Below, piece after piece: positions 25,158 through 37,851 of a stretch of 44,141 bases of DNA (position 1 is its first letter; every line of letters begins with the position of its first letter). The notes beneath the pieces were generated by a model. The model did not search any database and was not told the DNA's origin. It was given only the letters and a program-made list of their open reading frames with translations. The position numbers and the translations under genes are program-made. Source of the DNA: Apirhabdus apintestini (GTDB lineage Bacteria > Pseudomonadota > Gammaproteobacteria > Enterobacterales > Enterobacteriaceae); NCBI GenBank assembly GCA_033977085.1, contig CP138907.1, positions 1 to 44,141 of the forward strand, in the 5' to 3' direction.

Positions 25158-26220
25158 AAAAAACTATCTGACACTTATACTGCCGTCATTATTGTCCGGC
25201 TGTGCCGGAATTTCCGGCGGCAATAATGTGGCACCATCAGATACGCCTGCTCTGGTTTTTGTTGACGGACAAATCAGTGAGAGTGCTGGCGTCCTGGCAC
25301 TTACGCAACAACGACTTTCTCCACCTAAAATAACTCCGCCCCCGAGAGTCAGCGTGCCAGAGACAGTAAAAACAGCACAGCCAGTAAGCGAATCCCGACC
25401 GTTACCTTCACCAACAATAAGTCAGAATTTCTCCCGGTTAATCATTACAGGCAAGCCTGGTAGCACCCCTGTAACACTATCGCCGACGGCCCGTAACCGG
25501 ACCGTCAGTCAGTGGATAAAAACATTACTACCGGAAGGATGGAAATTCAGACAAGAGAATGCAGCCACGCCCAAACTGAATACCAAACTGGTTTCATGGT
25601 CTGCCAATGATCAGTGGACCCGTTCTCTGAACCGGTTGCTGGAAGAACAACACCTCTGGGGCCATCTGGACTGGGATAATAAAATGTTGACCGTCACAAC
25701 ATCGGCTGCTGCACCGGCACAGGACACGGCAACCACTATCTCGCCAGCAGCCATGGTAACCACATCCACTTCCCCGGAGTCTTCAACGACAGCAAATAGC
25801 CAGAACAAACCACGAAACCCATTCAGGGGAAACAGCGTATCTCCGTCTACGCCCGCAGCAATCCCGACTCCGACCGGCTCTACAGTCAAGTCTATTCCAC
25901 TCATGACCGGGACACCTGTCAAACTGGTATCTCAGGGTAAAGAGTGGCGTGCGCCGGCAGGCACTACATTAAGGGAAAACATTATTAAGTGGGCAGAAGA
26001 AACAAAATGCGAAAGCATGGCATCAACGCACTGGATGGTCATATGGCCACTTTCTGTAACCGATTACCGTCTTGATGCGCCTTTGATGTTCCAGGGATCA
26101 TTTGAATCAGCCATGGAGCAGGTATTTGAGTTATATCGGACTGCGCAAAAACCTTTATACGCACAGGCTTCTCGCATGCAGTGCATCATTACAGTTTCTG
26201 ATACAAGGGATGGTCGCTAA
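25154..26220 (+). pseudogene. pilL: PilL lipoprotein with TcpQ-like C-terminus (one frameshift)
   Basis: The true start is ATG 25154 followed by a missing A near 25165. The repaired signal peptide runs into the lipobox LLSGC, so it is an outer-membrane lipoprotein. Repaired length is 355 residues, which I recall as the R64 PilL length. A Pro/Thr/Ser-rich middle precedes a C-terminal domain (KEWRAPAGTTLRENIIKWAE ... FESAMEQVFELY) like TcpQ of the toxin-coregulated pilus system. It ends on the pilM start (TAATG). Confidence 0.82.
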
Positions 26221-26657
26221 TGGGATGGCTGGTCATGGCCGTCGGCCTGACCATTCTGATTATCACTGGTAGCTACCAGAATCAGAAGATGTCTGAAACC
26301 ACAAACGCCCAGCAATATGCAAGTGCGTCTGTATGGGCAAGTCAGATACTAATGATTGCTAATAGAATCAATGATATCAGATACGTATCAGGCCAGCAGG
26401 ACGGAGTAATTTCCTCAGATAAACTGGCTCTCCCTGTCACTCCGGACTCCCGAATTAAACATCAGTTACAACAGGGGCGTCTGTGGGTATGGATGCCTGA
26501 ACAACCAGGACTTGTTGAAACTTTGCGTTCAAAAAGTCGTGGTTCTGCACTAATAGGGATCTTCCAAAACGGGCAACTCACCTGGCTATCAGGAACTGCA
26601 ACCGGTCTGACACCCCCGGCAGGCATTACTGCTGGTTCTGTCGTCTACGTTAACTAA
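26220..26657 (+). CDS. pilM: PilM thin-pilus protein
   Basis: 145 residues, the known PilM size, and intact. An N-terminal membrane helix (WLVMAVGLTILIITGSY) is followed by a pilin-accessory-like periplasmic domain (ASVWASQILMIANRINDIRY). It overlaps the pilL stop and lies 13 bp before pilN. The operon order L-M-N-O is that of R64. Confidence 0.85.
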   Translation: MGWLVMAVGLTILIITGSYQNQKMSETTNAQQYASASVWASQILMIANRINDIRYVSGQQDGVISSDKLALPVTPDSRIKHQLQQGRLWVWMPEQPGLVETLRSKSRGSALIGIFQNGQLTWLSGTATGLTPPAGITAGSVVYVN

Positions 26658-26670
26658 TCTGGATATATTC

Positions 26671-28354
26671 ATGAAAAAATCACACCAGCGTTCAATGAAG
26701 CTGGCGGTGCTCCCCTGCATGATCGCCGTCGCTCTTTCCATCTCCGGATGTACTTTCAGCGAAATCAACAAAATGCAGAAAAAGCACAGGAAGACTCAGC
26801 ACATGCACGGGAAAAGGTATCAGCCCTTTCGGCCCGTAAATCGCAGGCTCTTACCTGGCTCGATAATCAATGGATAAACCCTGTTCCGGTCGCTCAGGTA
26901 TCAAGAGAGAAAAACAAACGAGCTCCAGCCTGCTACATCACGCAGGCAAGAAAAGGAGAGATCACTCTGCAGGAACTGGGGCAACGTATTACTGCCGTAT
27001 GCGGCATCCCTGTGATCATCACGCCTGACGTCAGCCAATTCAACTCTTGAAGGAGGCGCTACCCGCCAGATGACAGGAACACTACCAGCACCAGATGAAA
27101 ATGGACGTCTACCGTTAAGCAGCCTGGGCAGCACAACAATGACTACCTCCACTCAGCCATTAACGCTGAATAACCTCATGTGGCAGGGAGATATCAATGG
27201 TCTTCTGGATCTGATGGCCAGCCGGAGTGGTCTGTACTGGCGCATGGATAATGGTCGGATTGTATTCTATCTGACTGAAACCAGAACGTATCCACTTCAT
27301 ATGCTGAACACCAAAACCAGCAGCAGTTCCAGTGTCGGCTCTGGCTCAACAAGCACAATGGGGGCAACAGGAGGCCAGGATAACTCAGCATCCGGTGATG
27401 CAACGTCCTCTCAGAGCACAACCGTTGGTCAGGAATACGATCTGTATGAAGATATCCGGAAAACTATTGAAGCAATGCTGACACCAGAAAAAGGCCGTTA
27501 CTGGTTATCTGCATCGAGATCCAACGCTGACAGTCACTGATACTCCAGCTGTCCAGGAAGCCGTCGCACGATATGTAGACGAACAAAACAGTATTATGAA
27601 CCGCCAGGTAGCCCTGAACGTACAGGTTCTGAGCGTCAGCAATACCAGAAACGAACAGTTCGGTCTGGACTGGAACCTTGTTTATAAATCGCTACATTCC
27701 GCCGGAGCAACGTTGAACAATGCAAGCGGAGATTTTACAGGCGCTACATCTGCAGGCGTATCAATTCTGGATACGGCAACAGGGAATGCCGCCAAATTCA
27801 GCGGTTCCAGCCTTCTGATTAAAGCACTGAGTGAACAAGGCGATGTCAGCGTTGTAACTTCACAAGAAAGCACTGTCACAAACCTGACGCCGGTACCTAT
27901 CCAGATGGCAGATCAGACAGTTTACGTCGCCCAGTCAGCAACAACTACGACTACGGATGTAGGAGCAACAACAACATTAACACCGGGCATGATCACCACT
28001 GGATTCAATATGACCCTGCTGCCTTTAATTCAGAAAACAGGCAATCTCCAGTTGCAGATGAACTTTAATCTGTCTGATCCCCCAACTATCCGTAGCTTTA
28101 CGTCAAAAGACGGAAACAGTTACATCGAAATGCCATATACCAAACTGCGTTCACTGAGCCAGAAGGTCAATCTGAAAGAAGGGCAATCACTTGTCGTTAC
28201 TGGTTTCGATCAGAACAATACGACGACAAGTAAAGCCGGTACATTTACGCCAGCAAATCCATTATTTGGTGGTTCACAAACCGGGAAAAATGAACGCAGC
28301 ACGCTTGTGATCATCATTACCCCGACTTTCCCGTCAGGAGGCAATAATGGCTGA
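26671..28354 (+). pseudogene. pilN: PilN outer-membrane secretin lipoprotein (three frameshifts)
   Basis: Signal peptide with lipobox LSISGC near residue 27, then a secretin. The C-terminal region from about 27640 has the secretin core: VTSQESTVTNLTPVPIQMAD, then NMTLLPLI and SLVVTGFDQ, ending RSTLVIIITPTFP. Indels lie near 26770 (missing A), 27048 (extra T) and 27517 (extra base). Repair gives 1683 nt and 560 residues, the PilN length. It would form the pore through which the thin pilus exits. It overlaps pilO by eight bases. Confidence 0.86.
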
Positions 28355-29543
28355 TGAAGATATCAACCCGGTAGTGCTTCTCGCAGATCCTAAAGTAAAT
28401 CATCGCGTGTGGGCTGCCTGTCTTAAATGGACTCCTGTCGTAAAAAACAGCGCGTCCCCTCACATCATAAACACAAGTCTCATGTAAAACCCAGACGGCT
28501 TACCTCCCTGAAAGTGACTGTAGGCAGCAGAAATTCCCGTGGAAAGATCAGCCGCCTTACCGGCACAGGAATACTGACCAGGCCAGAACGCAATCATTAT
28601 TTTTCCTGGCACTGGCTTTCTGCTCATGGGTCAGAAATGGATACGGTGTCTTCCGGTACAGCGATAAGGAGCTCTTATTCCTTGCTTCCATTAATGGCCA
28701 GCCTGCCGTTATGGCTGACTTATCAGGAAATGATGCCGATGTTGCCCAAAGGTCAGCCTTTTTCTGGCGATGAACGAAGAGCCCCCGAAAAATGGCAGGT
28801 TGTATCGTCTCTGGAACATCCTGATAACTGGGAAAGTATTATTACCCGGTTATCATCAGCAGACCTCCGCCGTTGCAAACTTACTGTCGGCAATCGCAGC
28901 AAATTCACACTGCCTGCCGTACTGTTTTTAGTAGCAGCCGGCGCAGGCACAGTATTCTGGATGACTCAGCCAGAGCCTGATGTCGGACCGACCGCCGAGG
29001 AGATAGCTGCACGGGCAAGATTACAGTTTAAAAGCCCGAACCACCACCGGAGCTCCCGCATCCATGGGCGTCACAACCTGTAATCAGTGATTTTCTGAAA
29101 GCCTGCGCGGACCTTCGAAAACCATCACCGGTCGCGCTAGAAGGCTGGAAACTTACCGGTGGAACATGTACTCCCGAGACATTCACACTGATTTACGAAC
29201 GACAGCCAGGAGGAACTATTGAAGGCTTTCTGGCAAGAAGCAAAGAAATCTTTAATGTTATTCCTGACTTTAACCTTAAAGATGGTGCACGCCTGGCTTC
29301 TGTAACCCGGCTACTGCCTTCCCTGCCCCGCAGGGATGAGGCAGTCCCTGCCCCCTCAGAACAACTGATGCGGGTGTTCACGTGGTTTCAGAAAAAACAG
29401 TTAACGCCGGCCATTAATGAAATAGCCATACCGGAACCATTACCAGGTAACGATGGTGAACCAGCCCCTGTTCAGAAATGGAAAGAATATCAGTTCAGTT
29501 TATCAACGCCTGTAAATCCTGATGAGTTGTTCCCTTTATTTCA
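28347..29543 (+). pseudogene. pilO: pilO, truncated at its 3' end by IS copy B and frameshifted
   Basis: Starts MADEDINPVVLLADPKVNHR. At least three frame changes occur. Readable blocks are NGYGVFRYSDKELLFLASIN (about 28640), a membrane helix FTLPAVLFLVAAGAGTVFWM (about 28905-28964), and ALEGWKLTGGTCTPETFTLI onwards. PilO is a bitopic pilus-assembly protein of about 430 residues. About 400 codons remain before the IS cuts in at 29544. No downstream pil gene (pilP, the ATPase pilQ, pilR, prepilin pilS, pilT, pilU or pilV) is present. Confidence 0.82.
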
Positions 29544-29628
29544 TGTTACCAACGGTGCAAAACTGATCCACCCCAGCGGTTGAAAACTGATCCAGGGTTA
29601 ATCTGCTCCTCTGAATACAGGGGAGCTT

Positions 29629-30646
<1,018 letters not shown>

Positions 30647-30650
<4 letters not shown>

Positions 30651-31429
30651 TGGTCGAACTACAACATCAACGGCTGATGGTGCTTGCTGAACAGCTCCAG
30701 CTGGACAGCCTTATCGGCGCGGCGCCGGCACTGTCGCAACAGGCAGTGGATCAGGAATGGAGCTATATGGACTTCCTGGAGCACCTGCTACATGAGGAGA
30801 AACTGGCCCGGCATCAGCGTAAACAGGCGATGTACACGCGGATGGCAGCCTTCCCGGCGGTGAAGACGTTCGAGGAATACGACTTCACCTTCGCCACCGG
30901 CGCACCTCAGAAGCAAATCCAGTCGCTGCGTTCCCTGAGCTTCATCGAACGTAACGAAAACATCGTGTTGCTGGGCCCCTCGGGCGTGGGGAAAACACAT
31001 CTGGCGATAGCCATGGGCTACGAGGCAGTACGGGCGGGCATCAAGGTTCGCTTCACAACAGCAGCGGACCTGCTGTTACAGTTGTCGACTTCCCAGCGTC
31101 AGGGGCGTTACAAAACGACACTCAATCGCGGTGTCATGGCCCCCAAACTGCTCATCATCGACGAAATAGGCTATCTGCCGTTCAGCCAGGAAGAGGCAAA
31201 GCTGTTCTTCCAGGTCATTGCCAAACGTTACGAAAAGAGCGCGATGATCCTGACCTCTAACCTGCCGTTCGGGCAGTGGGACCAGACGTTCGCGGGTGAT
31301 GCAGCCCTGACATCGGCAATGCTGGACCGGATCTTACATCACTCACACGTAGTCCAGATAAAAGGAGAGAGCTATCGACTGAAGCAGAAACGAAAGGCCG
31401 GGGTTATAGCGGAAGCTAATCCTGAGTAA
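30647..31429 (+). CDS. istB: IstB transposition helper ATPase (intact copy)
   Basis: 260 residues, full IS100 OrfB length. Walker A GPSGVGKT is at residues 110-117 and Walker B LLIIDE at 168-173. It is the only copy with CTCCAG intact at about 30694. It overlaps the istA stop (ATGA). Confidence 0.95.
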
Positions 31430-31497
31430 GCAAGGTGGATCAATATTAGACCGTTGGTGGTGACGGTAAGTGGATCACTTTTTACCCGTTGTTGACA

Positions 31498-31626
31498 CTC
31501 ACTGCGTGATTCATGTTTTTCCTCTGAAAATACGCTTGGTACGAAGCGCATAAGTTCATCATTGGTCAATGCACGCTCTTTACGGATAACGTTCGCGGTA
31601 CGGAAAGATGAAGATAAACGGGCCAT
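31498..31626 (-). pseudogene. 5' fragment of a DUF932 leading-region gene, cut by IS copy B
   Basis: 43 codons starting MARLSSSFRTANVIRKERAL and reading DELMRFVPSVFSEEKHESRS, which is the N-terminus of the DUF932 family found in F- and I-type leading regions (about 270 residues). The next base belongs to the IS. The rest of the gene is absent from the window, so it was lost in the deletion that also truncated pilO. Confidence 0.85.
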
Positions 31627-32089
31627 GATGATTCTCCTCTGGATTGAAAATTAACTTTCTTCTGGCGTGAACTTTTTGATGGTGATTCACCATCGCGGAG
31701 CGCCGTTGCCGTGATGAAATGACCGGTCCGGACCATAAGTGGCTAATACAAGGGGGCAACCGGAGGCCGCAGCGCAAGCGAACGACCAGAGGGAGAGAGT
31801 GCGAACGGGTGAGGATTGCAGGCTTCAGCCTTTCCCCTTGTATTCGTCACGGGCCGGGCCAGTGTCTTTCACGGCAAAGGTGATTCGTGATGAGTCCGTG
31901 AACTAAAAGAGAAACGCCAGAAAGAAGTGGCGGGCTATGCCCGTTTCCTTTCGGGAGCCGTCTTGCGGCGACTGTGGGAGCGGCGCAGGCAAAGCCTGCT
32001 GCAAGCCCCTGCGCCGATGGTTGAAGAAATGCCCGGCATGTAGCCAGGCAGAGAGTTACCAGTCAAATGTCGGTGCACCTTCTATTTCA
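31627..32089. repeat. Gap with repeat module M5 upstream of the DUF932 gene
   Basis: Holds a module from about 31746 to 31843 whose ends are inverted arms (ATACAAGGGG and CCCCTTGTAT). The core GGAGGCCGCAGCGCAAGCG at 31763 and GTGCGAACGGGTGAG at 31799 recur at 33563-33620. The module lies about 120 bp upstream of the DUF932 start. The rest, to 32089, includes an AGGCAAAGCCTGCTGC hairpin near 31988 and no gene. Confidence 0.7.
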
Positions 32090-32627
32090 TCACCTACAGT
32101 TCGAGAAATGAATCATGCTTATATCGGCCTGACGTCTGGCTCGGGCTATTAATGCCCGTGTCGTTCTGGAAATGCCGAGACGCCTCAACCTGATAAGCGG
32201 GTCGTAGACGGCATCAAGGCGTAACAAGTACCCCACTCCGGAATTTAAGATCCACCCGCTATCCTCATGGCTCGAACCCAGATTCTCTAACAATGCGTTG
32301 TCAGCTTCCGTGATATGGGATGTGCTGCATTCCAGTACAGGCCGCAACATCATTCGGGGTAGCTGCACTCGCGCGCCCCAGTTCAGCGCATCGGTAACGT
32401 CGTTCCATGCCCATTCCTCATCATCAGGAACGGGCAGCGTCAGCAGGCGGAACGGCACCCCCATACTTCTGGCAAGGATTTCGCCTAATCCGATTACCGG
32501 ATCGTCACGTTCCCCCAGATCACAACAGGCAATAAATTCACCATCAAGATAGACAGCTTCATCACCGTTATCGAGTCTGAATAGCGGTTACACCACGCGG
32601 GGCATTCTGGAGATAATATTTTGGCAT
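32090..32627 (-). pseudogene. DUF5983-like protein (178 aa after repair)
   Basis: The start MPKYYLQNAPRGV at 32627 joins, after removing one A near 32592, to PLFRLDNGDEAVYLDGEFIA and on to SISMIHFSNCR-like ending. Repair gives 179 codons. The block LECSTSHITEADNALLENLG with GVGYLLRLDAVYDPLIRLRR and ISMIHF is typical of DUF5983 proteins on plasmids. As written, an ORF from 32464 is open. Function unknown; commonly found in leading regions near antirestriction genes. Confidence 0.65.
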
Positions 32628-32682
32628 TTCTGAATTCTCGGATATGTGGTTTAAAAGCCGCCCCGTTGCGGGGCGGCGTCTG

Positions 32683-32925
32683 TCATGCGCTTACACGGGT
32701 TTGTTCCGTTGAGGTGAGGAAGTGCCCCAGCTCTGCGCAACTCATAGCCGGAATACGAACGGGTTTATGGCGGCGTTCTGCGCGTACCACAATTTTCCCT
32801 AGTGCCTGAATGCGACGTGCGATCACGTCGGCAGGAATGGTCTCGGCGGGCTTACGCTTGTGGGGACGCTTGTTTTTGTTATTTACAATGTAATCACGGC
32901 ATGCAATGATAAAGCGGTCTTTCAT
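32683..32925 (-). CDS. Hypothetical basic protein
   Basis: 80 residues starting MKDRFIIACRDYIVNNKNKR, very basic, with RARRIQALGKIVVRAERRHK-like content that suggests nucleic-acid binding. Good GGAGAT ribosome site. A 3' GGGGCGGC/GCCGCCCC hairpin at about 32662-32680 follows the stop on the minus strand. No family recognised. Confidence 0.6.
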   Translation of the reverse strand: MKDRFIIACRDYIVNNKNKRPHKRKPAETIPADVIARRIQALGKIVVRAERRHKPVRIPAMSCAELGHFLTSTEQTRVSA

Positions 32926-33008
32926 GATGTATCTCCATCTGAGACAGTTAGTTATCCGGTCTGCTCCAACAGACCGGGGTGAATGAGCAGAGCTTTTAGC
33001 TCTGCTTT

Positions 33009-33431
33009 TTATTTCTGCTTTGCGTACACCTCCTGCTCTATCCGTTGAATAATTTCGCTATGTTTCATGCTCACGCGGTCACGAAAACGGAAGTAGCGGC
33101 CACGGTAATAGGCGTAAATATCGGTCACGTCCTCCGCGTGCATCTCAGCTAATTTGAATGACTGATCGTCTCCTTTTCCGTACCAGTCGATAGGCGGCAT
33201 CACCTCAAGCTGGTCGTTAAAAATCTCCGCAGTGATTTCTTCAACTGGCTTACGCGCTGCTTCACGGATCATTTCAACAGCCTCATTCCGGGAAACCAGT
33301 ACGTACTGTTCGGCCTGCATGTTCAGAACATCCAGCGGCTGTTTACCGTAGCGAGTCACGAACTGGTTACCGTCGTGAATGGCTTCCTCAAAAAACAACT
33401 GCCCTTTCGGGTAAAAAACCATATCGTCCAT
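33009..33431 (-). CDS. Leading-region protein, paralogue of 37487-37831 (possibly DUF1419)
   Basis: 140 residues starting MDDMVFYPKGQLFFEEAIHD. Its C-terminal 60 residues (MPPIDWYGKGDDQSFKLAEM ... YYRGRYFRFRDRVSMKHSEI) align with the end of the protein at 37487-37831. Both have a W-x-x-D/G loop, a FxLAEM helix, RYF-x-RD and HSEI. I associate this pattern with DUF1419, but without certainty. Module M6 lies about 120 bp upstream. It is followed by a terminator-like AGAGCTTTTAGCTCT at 32990-33004. Confidence 0.72.
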   Translation of the reverse strand: MDDMVFYPKGQLFFEEAIHDGNQFVTRYGKQPLDVLNMQAEQYVLVSRNEAVEMIREAARKPVEEITAEIFNDQLEVMPPIDWYGKGDDQSFKLAEMHAEDVTDIYAYYRGRYFRFRDRVSMKHSEIIQRIEQEVYAKQK

Positions 33432-33937
33432 AACTTTCTCCTCGTTGGTTGCCTCCGGCTCCCTTCTGGCGTTTCCCTTTTATTTCCGTTTTCGGAAGCG
33501 GGGAGCCTGGGGCCGTGACTTCAGACCGCCCCGGCCGTCCGGGCCAGAAACAAGGGCGATGCAGGAAGCCGCAGCGCAAGCGAGCGACCGTAGGGAGTGA
33601 GTGCGAACGGGTGAGTGCAGCGGGCTTTAGCCTTACCTTGTTTATGGACCAGGACGAGGCAGCGTCTGTCACGGCCACAGGAGCACCGCGATAAGAGGTA
33701 AAGGGAGGCGCCAGATGAGCCGGGCTTTAGTCCGGCTTCCTTGGCGGCCGCAACGCGGCCAGTGAAGCGGCTGCTGCCTTGAGGCAGCTGCAAGCGTGGT
33801 TTTCAGGCATCGCTTGCTATCCGTAAGGACGGAGACGCGTGCGGCTCCGCGGAGCGCGGTGGACACTCTGGCCACCACGCGAAGTGCAGGCGACGACCCG
33901 GCTATGACGGGGAGCCGAAGGGGCCAAAATTAACATT
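33432..33937. repeat. GC-rich gap with repeat module M6
   Basis: A module at about 33550-33646 has inverted arms AAACAAGG and CCTTGTTT and the core GAAGCCGCAGCGCAAGCG...GTGCGAACGGGTGAG shared with M5. It is upstream of the gene starting at 33431. The remaining 290 bp to the HTH operator are GC-rich with hairpins (GCAGCTGCTGCC type near 33770) and show no gene. Confidence 0.65.
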
Positions 33938-33942
33938 TCAGA

Positions 33943-34018
33943 AAGTGCAGAATCCGCACTTTTTATTACTGGAAATTGATTGTCTTTTTCATCTAAAATA
34001 AGTGCAGAAACTGCACTT
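33943..34018. promoter_or_regulatory. Paired operators upstream of the HTH gene
   Basis: Two 19-bp inverted repeats: AAGTGCAGAATCCGCACTT (33943-33961) and the perfect AAGTGCAGAAACTGCACTT (34000-34018). They are 57 bp apart centre to centre and lie just upstream of a Cro/C1-type HTH gene starting at 34034. Autoregulation by that protein is the obvious reading. Confidence 0.78.
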
Positions 34019-34033
34019 TTTGGATACGAAAAA

Positions 34034-34217
34034 ATGACGGGATATGAGCTCGAGATTATGGCGAAAAGGGCTGGGCTGGAGCCAGGATAAAGCGGCGGAA
34101 GAACTGGGGGTATCGCTGCGCACTTACAAGGTTTACGAAAAGTCGGAGCAAGTAAGTCGCCTTGTCACACTGGCAATAGCAGCATTATCGGTAAACGATA
34201 TGCTGCCAACTTTTTGA
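34034..34217 (+). pseudogene. Small XRE-type HTH regulator (one extra base)
   Basis: Starts MTGYEL, meets an extra base in AGCTCGA at 34047-34053, then reads LWRKGLGWSQDKAAEELGVS and LRTYKVYEKSEQVSRLVTLA to DMLPTF. Repair gives 60 residues that are almost wholly a Cro/C1 helix-turn-helix. A truncated frame from ATG 34044 skips the problem. It is the only plus-strand gene among the leading-region genes here. Confidence 0.78.
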
Positions 34218-34350
34218 ACAGAAAAACCAACAAGGACAAAGCGCTGGCTATTCTACAGGCAACTATTTCCGATAAAGCTCTGGGCAGAACAAGGCCAAAT
34301 TTCTTAGCGCTAAACGAGTCGGAACAGAATAGCGCTCCGGTTGTTAGTCT

Positions 34351-34572
34351 CTAATGTAAGCTTTTTGCCCTAATTATCCCGGTATGCTGGCGAACCTGCG
34401 AAATTATACGCTGACATTCTCCACACGTAACAGCTGCTACGACAGCCTTTCCTTTTCGACGAGTGTACGGATAATCTGGCTCAATCCCGCACAGAGTTTT
34501 CCACCCAGCATCCCCCTCTATTACAAGATGAAGTAACTCGTCGTCATAAGCATATACACCACTTTTCATCAT
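34351..34572 (-). CDS. Small Cys-containing hypothetical protein
   Basis: 73 residues from ATG 34572, chosen over the longer frame because the upstream part overlaps the methylase end in another frame. Sequence starts MMKSGVYAYDDELLHLVIEG. LCGI and VTCGECQRII give three cysteines with spacing suited to a zinc knuckle. Similar tiny proteins are frequent in plasmid and phage accessory regions. Function unknown. Confidence 0.6.
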   Translation of the reverse strand: MMKSGVYAYDDELLHLVIEGDAGWKTLCGIEPDYPYTRRKGKAVVAAVTCGECQRIISQVRQHTGIIRAKSLH

Positions 34573-35230
34573 TCCGTCCCCGACAGTCAAAGTTATCCTC
34601 AACGGACAGCACCAGGTGCCGTCCGTGTTGAAGTTATGCGGCCTTCTGAGTTCCCCGCATGAAGTCGAGCATGGCCTTGATACGCCGCTGCGCATTCAGT
34701 TTCTCTTCAAACCCATTCAGGTAGTAAACGGGGTATAACGAACTCTGCTCAATTGCATCGTTAACGTATTTCCTGTTACTACCTCGGCAGCTATACCCAA
34801 TAAGGAAAGCTGTATGAATGCCATATCTGCAGCGATTGGATCGATATCAATACAGCTTGCAAAGAGGTGAGCAGAAGGGTTGATATCAGCTTCAAGGAGA
34901 CATTCTGCATAAGCGACTATCATTCCGGCCGAGCCACAGGCCGGATCACTGATAGTTGCAAAGCCTTCACGGTCGATAGTCTCCTTAATACCAGGAATAA
35001 GCATTCTGGCCATTAAAGACTGGACGCTGTAAGGCGTAAAATATTGACCCATATCGCCCGACCCCAGCTCAAGCTCCATAAAGATCGAACCCAGAAAATC
35101 GTGAAATTTAGCTTCCAGCGCGCAGATCATCAGCTGGAAAAGTCGGTGCAGGTTATCTATATTGTCAACAACGGGTAAAAAGTGATCCACTTACCGTCAC
35201 CACCAACGGTCTAATATTGATCCACCTTGC

Positions 35231-36008
35231 TTACTCAGGATTAGCTTCCGCTATAACCCCGGCCTTTCGTTTCTGCTTCAGTCGATAGCTCTCTCCTTTT
35301 ATCTGGACTACGTGTGAGTGATGTAAGATCCGGTCCAGCATTGCCGATGTCAGGGCTGCATCACCCGCGAACGTCTGGTCCCACTGCCCGAACGGCAGGT
35401 TAGAGGTCAGGATCATCGCGCTCTTTTCGTAACGTTTGGCAATGACCTGGAAGAACAGCTTTGCCTCTTCCTGGCTGAACGGCAGATAGCCTATTTCGTC
35501 GATGATGAGCAGTTTGGGGGCCATGACACCGCGATTGAGTGTCGTTTTGTAACGCCCCTGACGCTGGGAAGTCGACAACTGTAACAGCAGGTCCGCTGCT
35601 GTTGTGAAGCGAACCTTGATGCCCGCCCGTACTGCCTCGTAGCCCATGGCTATCGCCAGATGTGTTTTCCCCACGCCCGAGGGGCCCAGCAACACGATGT
35701 TTTCGTTACGTTCGATGAAGCTCAGGGAACGCAGCGACTGGATTTGCTTCTGAGGTGCGCCGGTGGCGAAGGTGAAGTCGTATTCCTCGAACGTCTTCAC
35801 CGCCGGGAAGGCTGCCATCCGCGTGTACATCGCCTGTTTACGCTGATGCCGGGCCAGTTTCTCCTCATGTAGCAGGTGCTCCAGGAAGTCCATATAGCTC
35901 CATTCCTGATCCACTGCCTGTTGCGACAGTGCCGGCGCCGCGCCGATAAGGCTGTCCAGCTGGGCTGTTCAGCAAGCACCATCAGCCGTTGATGTTGTAG
36001 TTCGACCA

Positions 36009-36012
<4 letters not shown>
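35231..36012 (-). pseudogene. istB: istB of copy C (frameshifted)
   Basis: Lacks the same T as copy A near 35967 (reads CAGCCCAGC on its strand), so the first 18 or so codons are out of frame with the rest. From 35914 the ATPase region with Walker A and B is open. The shared lesion with copy A suggests one gave rise to the other, or a shared sequencing error. Confidence 0.85.
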
Positions 36013-37031
<1,019 letters not shown>

Positions 37032-37486
37032 AAGCTCCCCTGTATTCAGAGGAGCAGATTAACCCCTGGATCAGTTTTCAACCGCTGGGGTGGATCAGTT
37101 TTGCACCGTTGGTAACATATATCGCTCTTCTCATAGCGGGTTAAAATCTTGCGGCTTCGTTCGATATTTTCAGCCGTTCTGACTCGGGCAAGATCCATCT
37201 CACTTGCTGCAAGTGTTATGAAATCGCTAAAAACGTCCCAGCGGCGAAGGTGGCGAGCAGTATGAGCAAAAATACTGATAAACTGCTTTCTTGCCACATC
37301 AAAGCTCATCATTCTGTGGGTTTCAGACCGCACGGCTGCGGGCGGAACGTCCGGAGACGTGCGGTCGTTGCTGGATTCTTTTGCCTGGTCAAAAAATGCT
37401 GCAAAATTCAGTTGAGACATGGTTCTTTTCCTCTACCGCCCCCTATGGGGCGGCGCGTCAGGGTTATTGGTTAGCTCTGGCTGTTT

Positions 37487-37831
37487 TTATTGTTTCGGCC
37501 TGAATGCCTCCCGCACCCTCTTAACGATTTCCGAGTGATTGAGGTTTGAGTAATCACGTAGCTGGAAATAGCGTTTACCGCAGCGCATATAAATTTCAGT
37601 GACGTTCCCGCAGTACATTTCTGCAAGCATGAAGCTTTCTGTGTCCTGTGCGGTATCACAGCGCCAGTTCATTGGGAGCATCAGCCCCGCCGCTTCATGA
37701 AATGCGGTTACGTCAATCTCAACAGGGGCAGAAACCGCCGTTTTTTCTCGGCTCAACCAGTACGCTCGCTCAGCCTCAGCGCTCGCATCAACGCCCAACA
37801 GGGCAGAAGATTCATTCGTATTCAATTGCAT
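37487..37831 (-). CDS. Leading-region protein, paralogue of 33009-33431
   Basis: 114 residues, intact, starting MQLNTNESSALLGVDASAEA. The second half (MLPMNWRCDTAQDTESFMLA, then EMYCGNVTEIYMRCGKRYFQ and NLNHSEIVKRVREAF) matches the other copy well; the first halves differ. The direct repeat R2 begins 20 bp upstream of its start, and a GGAGAAA site precedes the ATG. Two paralogues under two different repeat modules suggest expansion inside the leading region. Confidence 0.75.
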   Translation of the reverse strand: MQLNTNESSALLGVDASAEAERAYWLSREKTAVSAPVEIDVTAFHEAAGLMLPMNWRCDTAQDTESFMLAEMYCGNVTEIYMRCGKRYFQLRDYSNLNHSEIVKRVREAFRPKQ

Positions 37832-37851
37832 GCGTTTTCTCCTTTTTTAAT

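Noticed and set aside
31498..35162. Inversion between IS copies B and C (opposite orientation)
   Set aside because: Copy C keeps a matching TATAT duplication on both sides, so it has not recombined with B. The mismatch at B is better explained by deletion.
34717..35190. Separate complete type I methylase subunit (157 codons, starting in the IS)
   Set aside because: Its first residues come from the IS end. The true N-terminus lies at 37118-37420, and the frame joins perfectly once the IS is removed.
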